Assembly: GCA_018695085.1 (NCBI GenBank)
Contig: JABHOU010000597.1
Coordinates: forward strand, 1 to 12,940
Direction: 5' to 3'
DNA: 12,940 bases
Origin: Opitutia bacterium
GTDB taxonomy: Bacteria > Verrucomicrobiota > Verrucomicrobiia > Opitutales > Seribacteraceae
Shown: in pieces, positions 1 through 7,700 of the stretch
Position numbering within the stretch: position 1 is the first letter of the stretch
Layout of the letters: each line of letters begins with the position of its first letter
Position numbers and translations under genes: made by a program
Notes under the pieces: model-generated
Seen by the model: only the letters and a program-made list of their open reading frames with translations
What the model was told of the DNA's origin: nothing
The model's database searches: none

Positions 1-3000
1 CTCTTTACTTCTTTGCGGACTCTCGCAATGTCACTTGATTGAATAGCACTTGCCTTGTTTCCGAATGAATTGCGGGTAAAGGTGAGAACGGCTGCAATTT
101 CATCGTCCTTGAGAAGATACTCGAAAGGCGTCATAGGTACTTGTCCCGGATATTTTCTGCCGTTCACCTCGATCGGACCCATCAATCCCTTGAGGGTAAG
201 CTTGATTAGCCGGTCGGGGTCGCCTGTCACCCAAGAGGATTTAACCAATGGAGGAAGACCTGAGTCAGGCAAACCCTTCCCATTCGACTGATGGCAAGTA
301 ACGCAATGTGCTTCACGATTGTAAATTTCAGCGCCATGAACGAACAGCTTGGCGTCTTTTTCCGACAAATATTTCGGCGGTGTTACCTTGTCTTTGCCCG
401 CTTCGGGGGGAGCAGGAGCGTTTTCGAGAACACCCTTTGAGTAATCATAGGTTTGCTTGTACTGCTTGTGAATCTCCTTGCTCTCGGCAGCAGTCAAGAT
501 CTCCAATCCGGTTTTTCTATTTAAGAAGGAGGCTGCAACGACTGCCTCCATTCTTACCCGGCCATGCGAATCGTTTGCCGCGTTCAAGAGCATTTTTTTG
601 CGGTTCACGAAAAACGGATTCTTGTCCATGTTGAAACGAAGCACGCGAACGGCTGCAGCCCGGATTCGGTGGTCGGATGATTCGAGAAGCTTCCGCAGGA
701 GACCAAAGTCCGTTTGCTTGGCGCCCCAAGTTACCCACAAAGCCTCTAACTTGAGTCTTTCGTCTGCTTCATTGGGCAATGCGTCAACCCACTTCAAGGT
801 AGCCTTAACAACCTCCTTTGAATTGCGTCCCCGAAGCTCGCGGCGAGTCCGGTAGCGCGAGCGGTATTCTGGAAGCTTGAGGTTCTCAAGGAGCTGTGGG
901 ATGGAGGCTCCGTCGATATTGGCCGGCTTGACGAGAGGTCGGGACGGGTAGGTAACACGATAAATACGCCCGTGCACATGGTCGCGATTGGGGTCGCGAG
1001 CACTGTGTTGCATATGTCCGATCAAGGCGTTTTGCCAATCGACCACATAGAGAGAACCGTCGGGTGCGAATTCCAAGTCGGTGGGACGAAAGTTCAAATC
1101 TTTTGACACGATCAAGTCCTGCCTGAATTCGGTACTGAACCCAGGGTCTTCGTCAATCATCCTGTGTTGCTTGGTACCGAGGAAGCCGATGTTGTTGTTG
1201 ATCAATACGTCGCCTTGAACTTCATCAGGAAAGTGTCTGCTGGATACGAACTCCACCCCGGAAGTCGGGCGAACTTGGTTGGACTTCAATATACTGGGAG
1301 CTTTCATATTGGCACCGTATCGTGCCTTGACCATGCCGGGCAGCATCCAGGAAAAACTCGTTCCGGAAGTATGTAGAAAAAGATCTTGTCCGTAGTCGTT
1401 GAAAGCCAAACCCCATGGGTTGGGAATGCTGAATTGAGAATAGCGAAGGATGGTCTTTTTTTGAGGACTGTAGCGGAAGAAACCTCCGTTCGTTGCCCTT
1501 TGAGGACCGAAGGCAGACTCGACGTTGCTGTGCAGGAACACTCCTTCGCACATGATGAACGCACCCGATGGGTCGGCGCAAAAAGCGGAGATGGCATGGT
1601 GGGTGTCGTGGTCGTCGAACCCGGAGAGCATGACTTCGCGCTCGTCGTAACGGTCGTCCCCGTCGGTATCGCGCAAGCGGATAAGGCTGCCGCTTTGTGA
1701 AACGTAGACACCGTCGTGCGAGATCTCAAAGCCGATCGGTATGTGGAGGTCATCTGCGAAATTAATCTGCTTGTCCGCCTTGCCGTCGTTATCGGTATCC
1801 TCGAAAATGATGAGTTTGTCCTTGGGGAGAGGGTCGCCAATCCGGTAGTGCGGATAACTCGCCATCGTCGATACCCAAAGTCTTCCTTTGTTGTCGAAAG
1901 CCATTTGCACGGGGTTGGCCAAGTCTGGGAAACGCTCCTCGTCGGCAAACAATTCGATCTTGTAGCCTTTCGCCACTTGAATTCTGCCTTCGGCTTCAGG
2001 GCCGGGAACATAATCGAGATACCCGTTTTTACCGTTCTTGTTGTTGGGTACGTAGTTTGTCTGAACGGCGGGCAACTTAGATGTCTTAGCGTCTTCCTTG
2101 GCTATGTCGAATTTTTGTCCTTTGACCGCGGCCCAAATGGCTTGGTCGCGAATTACGGTATATTCACGGGTCTTTTTAAGTTCGTAGGGATAGTTTTTGG
2201 GGCCGAAAGGATTGTAACGGCGACCATAGACATGGACGCCGTTTGGAACTTTGTAGTCGTTCAGCCAAAAGTAGTTTTTGTGCATGACGGCTTTGTGCAC
2301 GGCGGTTCGAAACTTGGATGCGGGTTTCACCTTTTGGAAAAGAGCGTCGGCCAGAAAGACGGAAAGTTTGCGGTACCCCAAGTCGTTCAGAAGCGCTCCG
2401 TCGACGGTATGGGGCTTGCCTTCGGCATACCAATTGTTGGAGGGACTGAAGGCGTCGACGAACAAAACCTCGTTTTGCTTGGCAACCTGACGCATCGCCT
2501 CCACGTAAAGGATGAGGTTGGCGTTTTGCCTGGAACCGGAAGTTACGCCGACCATCGGTTGGAGGGCGGTCGGGGATACGAGGGCAAGCTTGGGAGCAGT
2601 CCGACCGTTGTACTTCTGGGCGAGGGTATGCTTAAGGAAGGCATCAAGTTCCTTCTTGAAGCGGTCCAACTCACGTTTGCCGTCAAAAGAAGAGTTGAAA
2701 CCGAAGAAGGCAAGCACGACGTCTGACTCCAACCGGGTGAGCCATTGATCGGGTGACTCGAAGTGACCTTTGGGCCCGGAGTTTGCCTGCAACTTTTTAT
2801 TGATCAGTTCCTTTGCTCCGGGAAAGGCATACTGGGCATGTTGTTCGCGTCCGGGATGGGGACGGAATCCGGGGGTGTTACCTTCGTCGCATAGATTGCG
2901 GATGGTAAGGTTCAAGGCAGAAAAGCGCAGATGCAGTTCCGTCTCGAAATGACCATAATGGACCATTCGGGAACCCATGCCAGAGCCTAAGAGGGTTACA

Positions 3001-3098
3001 CGGTCTCCCTTCTTGAGTTCAATCGAAGCATGAAGGCTGGCGGCAGTCGTAAAAAGGAAGATGAGTGAAATAAGCGGGCGAATGAGATTCAGGTCCAT
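1..3098 (-). CDS. PVC-type heme-binding CxxCH protein: SGNH-like domain, beta-propeller, HEAT repeats, cytochrome c (3' end cut by window)
   Basis: The frame is open without a stop from the ATG at 3098 to base 1, giving about 1032 residues, with the end outside the window. The start is the first ATG after an in-frame TAA at 3137-3135 and opens a Sec signal peptide (about residues 1-24, ending SLHA). No Shine-Dalgarno is visible. Domain order: SGNH/GDSL-hydrolase-like (about 25-250; GSG at 38-40, GFN ending at N135, DGAL at 233-236); PVC beta-propeller of the TIGR02604 type (about 370-720) with two Asp-rich calcium-type loops (DTDNDG near 433, DTDGDD near 475); HEAT-like helices (about 755-870); cytochrome c with CVTCH at 932-936 and probable Met ligand M989 in VPMTPF. 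Such proteins are exported and probably bind a c-type heme; the propeller resembles sugar/alcohol dehydrogenases, but the substrate is unknown. The SGNH active site looks degenerate (see findings). It lies 169 bases downstream of a DUF1501 gene on the same strand. Confidence 0.9.
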   Translation of the reverse strand, partial: MDLNLIRPLISLIFLFTTAASLHASIELKKGDRVTLLGSGMGSRMVHYGHFETELHLRFSALNLTIRNLCDEGNTPGFRPHPGREQHAQYAFPGAKELINKKLQANSGPKGHFESPDQWLTRLESDVVLAFFGFNSSFDGKRELDRFKKELDAFLKHTLAQKYNGRTAPKLALVSPTALQPMVGVTSGSRQNANLILYVEAMRQVAKQNEVLFVDAFSPSNNWYAEGKPHTVDGALLNDLGYRKLSVFLADALFQKVKPASKFRTAVHKAVMHKNYFWLNDYKVPNGVHVYGRRYNPFGPKNYPYELKKTREYTVIRDQAIWAAVKGQKFDIAKEDAKTSKLPAVQTNYVPNNKNGKNGYLDYVPGPEAEGRIQVAKGYKIELFADEERFPDLANPVQMAFDNKGRLWVSTMASYPHYRIGDPLPKDKLIIFEDTDNDGKADKQINFADDLHIPIGFEISHDGVYVSQSGSLIRLRDTDGDDRYDEREVMLSGFDDHDTHHAISAFCADPSGAFIMCEGVFLHSNVESAFGPQRATNGGFFRYSPQKKTILRYSQFSIPNPWGLAFNDYGQDLFLHTSGTSFSWMLPGMVKARYGANMKAPSILKSNQVRPTSGVEFVSSRHFPDEVQGDVLINNNIGFLGTKQHRMIDEDPGFSTEFRQDLIVSKDLNFRPTDLEFAPDGSLYVVDWQNALIGHMQHSARDPNRDHVHGRIYRVTYPSRPLVKPANIDGASIPQLLENLKLPEYRSRYRTRRELRGRNSKEVVKATLKWVDALPNEADERLKLEALWVTWGAKQTDFGLLRKLLESSDHRIRAAAVRVLRFNMDKNPFFVNRKKMLLNAANDSHGRVRMEAVVAASFLNRKTGLEILTAAESKEIHKQYKQTYDYSKGVLENAPAPPEAGKDKVTPPKYLSEKDAKLFVHGAEIYNREAHCVTCHQSNGKGLPDSGLPPLVKSSWVTGDPDRLIKLTLKGLMGPIEVNGRKYPGQVPMTPFEYLLKDDEIAAVLTFTRNSFGNKASAIQSSDIARVRKEVK

Positions 3099-3137
3099 GA
3101 TGAAAATCGTTTGTTTAGAGAAAAAAGCAGAATTTTA

Positions 3138-3165
3138 CTTATGCTTGAAATATAGCGTTTCTCAA
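3138..3165 (-). promoter_or_regulatory. possible sigma-70-like promoter for the heme-binding gene
   Basis: Read on the minus strand, TTGAGA (3165-3160, five of six matches to TTGACA) is followed after 16 bases by CATAAG (3143-3138, four of six matches to TATAAT). Transcription would begin near 3130, about 30 bases before the ATG at 3098. The -10 match is weak, and promoter rules in the PVC group are poorly known, so this is only a candidate. Read-through from the upstream operon is the alternative. Confidence 0.25.
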
Positions 3166-3231
3166 ATGTAATTTCTGCCGAAAGAGTAAAATTAGTCATT
3201 ATGATTATCAGAAACCCCTTACAGTGTTGTC

Positions 3232-3265
3232 TGAGTGCGAAAATTGCTCGAAAACAATTTTCTCA
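3232..3265 (-). terminator. hairpin after the DUF1501 stop codon; weak terminator or processing element
   Basis: A perfect 7-base inverted repeat, AAAATTG (3240-3246) and CAATTTT (3255-3261), has an 8-base loop. TGAG (3232-3235) and CTCA (3262-3265) can pair further out across a bulge. It begins three bases after the stop codon of the DUF1501 gene. The stem is AT-rich and no clear U-run follows the outer arm on the minus-strand transcript. It could be a weak rho-independent terminator, a 3'-end stabiliser or a processing site. If it terminates, the downstream gene needs its own promoter. Confidence 0.3.
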
Positions 3266-3267
3266 TT

Positions 3268-4695
3268 TTAGGCGATCATTGGTTTTACGACATGTCCGTG
3301 GACGTCGGTTAGTCGAAAGTAGCGACCTTGATATTTGAAAGTTAATCGCTCATGGTCGATTCCCAAAAGATGCAGAATGGTAGCATGAAAATCATGTATG
3401 TGAACGCCGTTTTCGTCGATGTTGTATGAGTAATCGTCGGACTGCCCGAATGTCAGTCCGCCTTTTACGCCGCCACCGGCAAACCAAGTCGAGAAATTAC
3501 GGGGGTGGTGGTCGCGTCCGAAATTGTTGGCGTTGAATTTGCCCTGACAGTAATTCGTTCGTCCGAATTCCCCGCCCCAGATGACCAACGTATCTTTAAG
3601 CAATCCCCGCTGCTTCAAGTCTGCGACCAAGGCATAGGATGCTTGATCGGTTTCCTTGCATTGACGCTTGATGCCGCCGGGCAGTCCGCCATGTTGGTCC
3701 CAACCGGGGTGATAAAGTTGAATGAAACGCACGCCTTTTTCCGCTAACCTTCGGGCAAGCAGGCAGTTGGCGGCAAAGCTTCCGGGTTTCCGAGCATCTT
3801 CTCCATACAGCTTGAAGGTGGAGTCAGGTTCCCTTGCGAGATCGGTCACCTCGGGGATGGACGATTGCATGCGGAAGCCCATCTCGTACTGAGCGATACG
3901 CGTTTCCAGTCCGGGGTCGCCCGTCTTTTCCAGTTGGATCTCGTGTAGCTCCTTGAGCCGGTCCAACATTTTCCTCCGTCCTTCCGTGGATACGCCTTTA
4001 GGGCGGTTCAGGTAGAGAATCGCGTCCTTGTCCGCGCGGAGGCGCGTCCCCGCATGCTTGCCAGGCAAAAAACCACTTCCCCAAAGTCGGGAAACCAAGG
4101 GCTGACCTCCTTTGTTTTTGGTTACGAGAGTAACGAAGTTTGGCAAGTTATCGTTCATTGAGCCCAACCCATGGGAGAGCCAAGCACCCATGCTGGGCCG
4201 ACCAGGGAATTGAGAACCGGTCTGCATGAAGGTTACCCCCGGGCCATGGTTGATTGCTTCGGTGTACATGGAATTCACGATGCACATATCGTCCGCGGCT
4301 TTCGCCGTGTTAGGAAGGAGTTCGCTAATCCATTGACCGCTCATTCCGTGCTGGGAAAACTTGAAGGGCGAACCGACGAGTGGCAGGCTTGCTTGGTTTC
4401 CCGACATTCCGGTCAAGCGTTGTCCCTTGCGGATGGAGTCGGGCAGTTCCTTGCCGGTTTCCTCTTTCAATCGCGGCTTATGATCAAAGAGATCGATTTG
4501 AGAGGGCCCTCCGGATTGAAACAAATAAATCACTCGCTTGGCCTTGGCGGGATGGTGCAACCCATTTCCCGATTCCGCATGCAGCATATTGGCTAGGGCC
4601 AATCCTCCCAATCCTCCACCAAAGCGGCTGAGGAAGGTTCTGCGGTCAAGCCCGACGGGAGATTCGAATCCAGTGCAGATGGTTGAAGGTTTCAT
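3268..4695 (-). CDS. DUF1501 domain protein, Tat-exported (module B)
   Basis: Encodes 475 residues, a normal length for DUF1501, which belongs to the alkaline phosphatase/sulfatase-like fold group; its own reaction is not established. A twin-arginine signal (DRRTFLSRFGGG, from residue 17) is followed by a hydrophobic stretch ending near NMLHA at 36-40. Family motifs: FQSGGPSQIDLFD (59-71), TEAINH (145-150), GWDQHGG (331-337), WGGEFGRT (373-380), GRDHHPR (393-399) and VHIHDFHATI (431-440). The Asp, His and Glu residues in these are the likely metal ligands, by analogy with the fold. The ATG at 4695 is 14 bases after the stop codon of the upstream cytochrome gene and has no clear Shine-Dalgarno, so translational coupling is plausible. 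It is a diverged paralogue of the DUF1501 gene at 8524-9999; both share an identical 17-base stretch coding for part of the IYLFQSG motif. Confidence 0.93.
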   Translation of the reverse strand: MKPSTICTGFESPVGLDRRTFLSRFGGGLGGLALANMLHAESGNGLHHPAKAKRVIYLFQSGGPSQIDLFDHKPRLKEETGKELPDSIRKGQRLTGMSGNQASLPLVGSPFKFSQHGMSGQWISELLPNTAKAADDMCIVNSMYTEAINHGPGVTFMQTGSQFPGRPSMGAWLSHGLGSMNDNLPNFVTLVTKNKGGQPLVSRLWGSGFLPGKHAGTRLRADKDAILYLNRPKGVSTEGRRKMLDRLKELHEIQLEKTGDPGLETRIAQYEMGFRMQSSIPEVTDLAREPDSTFKLYGEDARKPGSFAANCLLARRLAEKGVRFIQLYHPGWDQHGGLPGGIKRQCKETDQASYALVADLKQRGLLKDTLVIWGGEFGRTNYCQGKFNANNFGRDHHPRNFSTWFAGGGVKGGLTFGQSDDYSYNIDENGVHIHDFHATILHLLGIDHERLTFKYQGRYFRLTDVHGHVVKPMIA

Positions 4696-4706
4696 AGTGA
4701 TGTAAG

Positions 4707-4727
4707 AACTTATCGTTTTGATAAGTT
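4707..4727 (-). promoter_or_regulatory. perfect hairpin spanning the stop codon between the module B genes
   Basis: AACTTATC (4707-4714) and GATAAGTT (4720-4727) form an uninterrupted 8-base inverted repeat with a 5-base loop. On the minus-strand mRNA it covers the last codons and the TAA of the cytochrome gene and ends 11 bases before the ATG of the DUF1501 gene. No U-run follows, so it does not look like a terminator. Its position suggests a role in ribosome hand-over or mRNA processing between the two genes, though a chance palindrome cannot be excluded. Confidence 0.35.
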
Positions 4728-7700
4728 GGCATCGAAATTCATGAGAGCCGAAACCAGGATGGTGACGGCGGCGAAGTAAGATGGATCATCCGTTTGAACT
4801 TTGTACTCTCCTGTTTGAAGAGGTTTGTTAGCAAGAAACTCTTTGGCCTTGGTAGAATCGAAGAAGAACGCTTTTTGTTCGGCCAGTAATTGCTTGAGGA
4901 TTTTGAACTCCTCCTCCTCCGGTTTTCGACTGGTGAGAAGACGGAAGGCATGAGCCACGAGTTCACCGTCTTTTTGCTTTCCAAACTTTTCGACCAGTTT
5001 GTGAGCGGTTGCCCGGGCTGCTTCCAAAAATTGCGGACCGTTGAGCAAGACCAGAGATTGCGAGGCAGAGTCCGTATGCTCCCGACGAACCATGCAGACG
5101 TCTTTCTTGGAAGAATCGAAGGTCATCATAACCGGAGAAGGAGCCGTTCTTTTCCAAAACGTGTAAAGGCTTCTGCGGTAGACGTGGGGAGCCCTGTCTG
5201 GATTGATCGGCTTGAAAGAAACCTTGAGGTCGTAAGGTCTGACTCCCGGACCTCCCACTTTTCGCTGGAGCAAACCACTGGCCGCCAAAGCGGAATCTCG
5301 GATCATTTCAGCGGGAAGCCGGTAAGTAGGTGCTCTTGAAAGGAGAAGGTTTTCGGGGTCCAATTCGAGGGCGGCTGGTGTGAAGTGGCTTTTCTGACGA
5401 TATGTTGAAGAGAGAACCATTTTCTTAAAGAGTTGCCTGAGGTCCCATCCAGAATCTATAAAGTCCCGGGCCAACCAGTCGAGCAGTTCGGGGTGGGTGG
5501 GAGGCTTGCCCTGGCTTCCGAAGTCCTCCGAAGTCGAAACCAAGCCGCGCCCGAAGATCATTTGCCAATACCGGTTGACAGTGACTCGTGCGAGCAGGGG
5601 GTGGTCGGGCGAGGTAAGCCAACGGGCCAATCCCAAACGGTTTTCAATTGGCGATTTTTCTTCACTTGGGAGAAAGTCGGGCGTTTCCGCCGTCACGATT
5701 GCCTTGCGGTCGGAATACAAACCGCGGTTGAGGATATGTGTCTCCCTGTTCCCGTGCATTTCCTTCATCACCATGATTTCGGTCAGGCGTTGGCGCTGAT
5801 TGCCGAACGCTTGACGGTCGGTCACCAAGGCATTTTTTTGAGTGCGGTAGGGTTCGTATTTGGATTCCAGGAAGAGTTTATATTCATCTTCAGGACTCAA
5901 CTCTTTTGCCTTCCCGGCAAGAATGGCAACCTCCGAGCTGGGCAAGGACCGGTCGTAAAGGTAAAATTCATCTAGCATTCCATTTTTGAAGCCGCGATCT
6001 CTCATCCTTTGAGCAAAGGCGAGAAAGGGTGAACCTCCTCCGGTTATTTCACGGGTCAAGTGGTCCTTAACCACTTCGACAGCGGCCAATTTTCCGTTTT
6101 CGTACAGTTTCAAACCTTTCGCCTTACTCGATCCGTCGTAGCTAAGGCCGATGTGAGTCCACTGGTTTAAGGGAAGTTTCTTTTTTGATCGGATACGGAT
6201 GGCATTACCTGGCCAGAAATGAATCAGGGCAGGAGAAAGTTTGCCATCTTCGAGCAATATTTCGTAACCCCTGCTGGCTGCATCGGTCCATGCTTGGGAA
6301 CGGCGTACGATGACCGCACGGTCAAGTAACTGGGTAGGCTTGAGCCAAAAGGCCATGCCGAAGGATTGATGCCGGTTGAAGTCACCGAATCCGGAAGGAA
6401 AGCTCAACGCATCGTCTCCGCTGAACCGGATCCCCCTCCCATGTTTTCCATCTGCCTCCTTGTTATTCCCATTGGTGTTGGCGGATTTGGATGGATTGGC
6501 GGCGTTTGGAATGAGATTCCCTTTGCGATCATCAAACGAAAGGTAGGCGACCGGACTACCGAACCTATGAGCTTCTCTTTGGATCTTCCATTTGTTCATT
6601 AAGAAGTCTTCGACCTTTTGGATATCCATATCGGGCAATGCCCGGTTGTAGACGAGCAGTTCTCCGATTTCCCCATCCCAATTGTATTTGCCATCGAATC
6701 CACGATCCTTACCCACTCTGCTTGCCGTCACGTCCCCCGACGTTCTGAGCGAGACCACGGATAAGCGAGAGGGGTAACCGGATGAGGCGTTGCCCGCAAT
6801 ACCGTTGATCCGCAAGTTTCCATTGCGGATGTTTTCATGAGTGTGTTGCGGATGCCAGAATTTTGAACCGTTCGAATAAAAGTGATGAACCGAAGGATGA
6901 CTCAGGGGCGATCCGGAATTGCCCGCCTTTTTGCTCAGTAGCCAGAAAACGGTTCGTATGTCCTTGAGCTCCCTCCACTCGTGGTAATCGTTCTTGGAGG
7001 ACTCGTATTTCATGACCGAAAACCCGCTTGCCTTGTGGGGGATGATTTTCGGGGAACCAAACCTCTTGGCGTGATTTTCATTTCCACTAAGGTCAAGCCA
7101 AGTTTCTTCCGACGAATTGAGGTCAGCCGCGTCGAGCCAAAGAGAGGGCTTCAGCTTATTGGGTGTCCAGTTTGCCTCGGGATTCTTTCCGAGTGTGGAG
7201 GCTTCGGTGAAGAAAACCGCCAACCCCATCGTGTCCTGCTTGGAGGAATCCTTGAACTTCTCGAAGGCTTTTCTTGCCTCGACGGATTGGGCGATTTCGG
7301 CAAGTTTTCTTTCCGCCACTTTGATCTTTTCATCGCTCGGCAAGTCGCCGAGTTCCAACGTCGGCGTAGGTACGGATCCCGTGAAGTAGGAGTAGAGCCC
7401 TGCCTCATCGATATTATTGAAGTACGCGGACAAGGAATAATAATCTTTTTGGGTGATCGGGTCGTACTTGTGGTCGTGGCATCGTGAGCACTCGAAGGTC
7501 AATCCGAGGAACGCCGTGCCGAAGGTATGAACCCGGTCCGCAACATACTCGATGCGAAATTCTTCCGGCACGCTGCCGCCTTCCACTTTTTGGGAGTGCA
7601 ATCGGTTGAAACAGGTGGCGAGGATTTGGTCCTGGGTGGCATCGGGAAGCAGGTCCCCGGCGATTTGCTCGGTGACGAACAGGTCATAGGAGAGGTTCTT

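Larger units (their letters stand above)
3099..3267. other. AT-rich intergenic gap between the DUF1501 gene and the heme-binding gene
   Basis: At 169 bases this is the longest non-coding stretch in the window. It is clearly richer in A and T than the genes on either side. It holds a hairpin just after the stop codon of the upstream DUF1501 gene and a possible promoter for the downstream heme-binding gene (both listed separately). I see no open frame of note and no tRNA-like or riboswitch-like structure in it. Confidence 0.7.

Noticed and set aside
1304..2011. Minus-strand open frame of 235 residues in another register
   Set aside because: Out-of-frame shadow of the propeller region; its Ser/Thr/Arg-rich translation is typical of a frame-shifted read of a real gene. 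The register starting at 3098 stays open to base 1 and carries the motifs.
1716..2726. Plus-strand open frame of 336 residues
   Set aside because: It lies wholly antisense to the SGNH/propeller part of the heme-binding gene, whose minus-strand frame shows recognisable family motifs throughout. The antisense product has no recognisable motif.
1..3098. Suspicion that the leftmost region is a pseudogene because no start-to-stop frame closes inside the window
   Set aside because: The frame from 3098 was followed to base 3 without a stop and the cytochrome motif CVTCH at 305-291 is in the same register. It is simply cut by the window edge.
5433..7487. Plus-strand open frames at 5433-5975 and 6981-7487 (180 and 168 residues)
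   Set aside because: Antisense shadows of the large PSD1/LamG gene, with no ribosome binding site or motif.
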